Below are positions 63,437 through 64,000 of a stretch of DNA of 64,000 nucleotides, piece by piece (the stretch's first letter is position 1; the number at the start of each line of letters is the position of its first letter). The notes beneath the pieces are model-generated. The model did no database searches, was not told the origin of the DNA, and saw nothing but the letters and a program-made list of their open reading frames with translations. The translations under genes and the position numbers were made by a program. This DNA comes from CBDCFV01 sp965203835 (lineage in GTDB: Bacteria; Chloroflexota; Dehalococcoidia; Lucifugimonadales; UBA3495), in NCBI GenBank assembly GCA_965203835.1, contig OZ241919.1, forward strand, positions 2,728,001 to 2,792,000, given 5' to 3'.

Positions 63437-63988
63437 TCACAGCAGTTGCTCGACCTTCTGTACGAACTTCTTGATATTGTCCAAGTACCTCGTCACGTCG
63501 CGGGGTTCCATCACCTCTTCATGGAAGTTGATATGGAGAGCTTGGGCGCTATTGAACAGGTCCCCCAGCTCGTCGTCGCCGGTTTCCCGCGCGATATGGT
63601 AGGCCAACCGTATCAGGTCCCGGTCGCTCATGGGGCGGTCTATGTCACACGCACTGGCCCACGCTTTGACAATCTGGGACGCCGCCTCCCAGCCTTTCTC
63701 GGAGGCTTGGGCCAGGTTGCCGGAGCGGAGTTCCTCGTAGGCTTGGTCCAGAACGGCCCAGCTACGCTCCTTGTAGGTCAGTGGTTCCTGCATGATTACC
63801 GACTTCACATCCACGTACTCCGCCAGCCTGATCCCTTTATAGACCTCCGTCAGGTGGGCATGACCAATCCCGGCATGGAGAACAATTTCCTTGGCGGGCA
63901 AGTAGGCCAGGTCATCAGCGTACCTGATGCCGAACAGGTGTATCGCCGTCGTCACGCTTCGGCCCCTGTCCTTCCAGTTCCAATACAT
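63437..63988 (-). CDS. PaREP1/HEPN-like protein
   Basis: 183 residues from ATG 63988; an internal Met at 63793 (MQEPLTYKERSWAVLDQAYE) matches the usual start of PaREP1-type proteins. The helical core ELRSGNLAQASEKGWEAASQ, IVKAWASACD and the late HINFHEEVMEPRDVTRYLDN, IKKFVQKVEQLL follow that family, which is HEPN-like. The extra first 65 residues (YADDLAYLPAKEIVLHAGIG) read as coding too and may be a fused small domain. Function unknown; often near nucleotidyltransferases or toxins. Confidence 0.6.
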   Translation of the reverse strand: MYWNWKDRGRSVTTAIHLFGIRYADDLAYLPAKEIVLHAGIGHAHLTEVYKGIRLAEYVDVKSVIMQEPLTYKERSWAVLDQAYEELRSGNLAQASEKGWEAASQIVKAWASACDIDRPMSDRDLIRLAYHIARETGDDELGDLFNSAQALHINFHEEVMEPRDVTRYLDNIKKFVQKVEQLL

Positions 63989-64000
63989 TTCCTTCAGTAT

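Noticed and set aside
1..64000. CRISPR array
   Set aside because: No set of regularly spaced short direct repeats was seen; the repeated DNA in 42102-49688 is protein-module periodicity.

Overview
The window looks like accessory chromosome of a fairly GC-rich, free-replicating bacterium. The best guess is a host-associated Chloroflexota (SAR202/Dehalococcoidia-like, e.g. a sponge symbiont). That is an inference from the secretome: giant exported proteins made of LRR, FN3, Ig/cadherin-like and ankyrin repeats (eukaryote-like proteins), a subtilase with pre-peptidase C-terminal repeats, and a C-terminal DxDxDG/EF-hand tail. No rRNA or core marker gene is present, so the phylum is not proven.

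Layout. (1) 1-9200: a truncated Fur-family regulator, then a two-gene secreted subtilase locus in which the prodomain is a separate upstream gene and the protease carries LRR arrays and is split by a one-base frameshift. (2) 9272-10724: an intact tRNA-Ser(CGA) followed by a promoter and a tyrosine recombinase, the classic entry edge of an integrated island. (3) 11023-30000: a defence island, almost all on the minus strand. It holds an Avs/STAND-like NTPase with an N-terminal nuclease-like domain (broken by an IS5-family copy); a CD-NTase operon with two SLOG/DprA-like proteins, overlapped by a PIN toxin, a small antitoxin-like gene and a 35-residue ORF; and a methyltransferase, PLD-SNF2 helicase, HEPN-like, DUF2806-like and HNH-like cluster, headed by a vapBC pair. 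(4) 30148-33908: transposase debris into which a 2.85-kb element has inserted. This element has ~25-bp terminal inverted repeats, an 8-bp target duplication, an IS6-like DDE transposase and four cargo genes, one with a PD-(D/E)XK signature. (5) 33971-42000: sparse region with two paralogous NERD-domain proteins, small membrane proteins, a GIY-YIG nuclease, a decayed IS1182-type transposase and the 3' half of a tRNA-Glu. (6) 42102-59104: a ~2530-residue repeat-built exported protein, HTH remnants, an ankyrin lipoprotein, an IS701-family element, and a second FN3/Ig-like protein whose amino end is the tail of a PEP/pyruvate-binding (PPDK-type) domain cut by insertion sequences. (7) 59105-61430: a second IS5-family copy abutting a second IS701-type element that was itself inactivated by two 23-bp palindromic insertions. 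(8) 61879-63988: a cytochrome P450 and a PaREP1/HEPN-like protein.

How it fits together: the island is a stack of nucleic-acid-targeting systems (NTPase sensor, cyclic-nucleotide signalling, methylase/helicase, toxin-antitoxin) beside an integrase and repeatedly hit by insertion sequences. Many frame breaks fall exactly in G/C homopolymers (6866-6869, 29410-29413, 29532-29538, 55359-55364, 58254-58259, 61234-61238), so some apparent pseudogenes may be assembly or read errors rather than biology.
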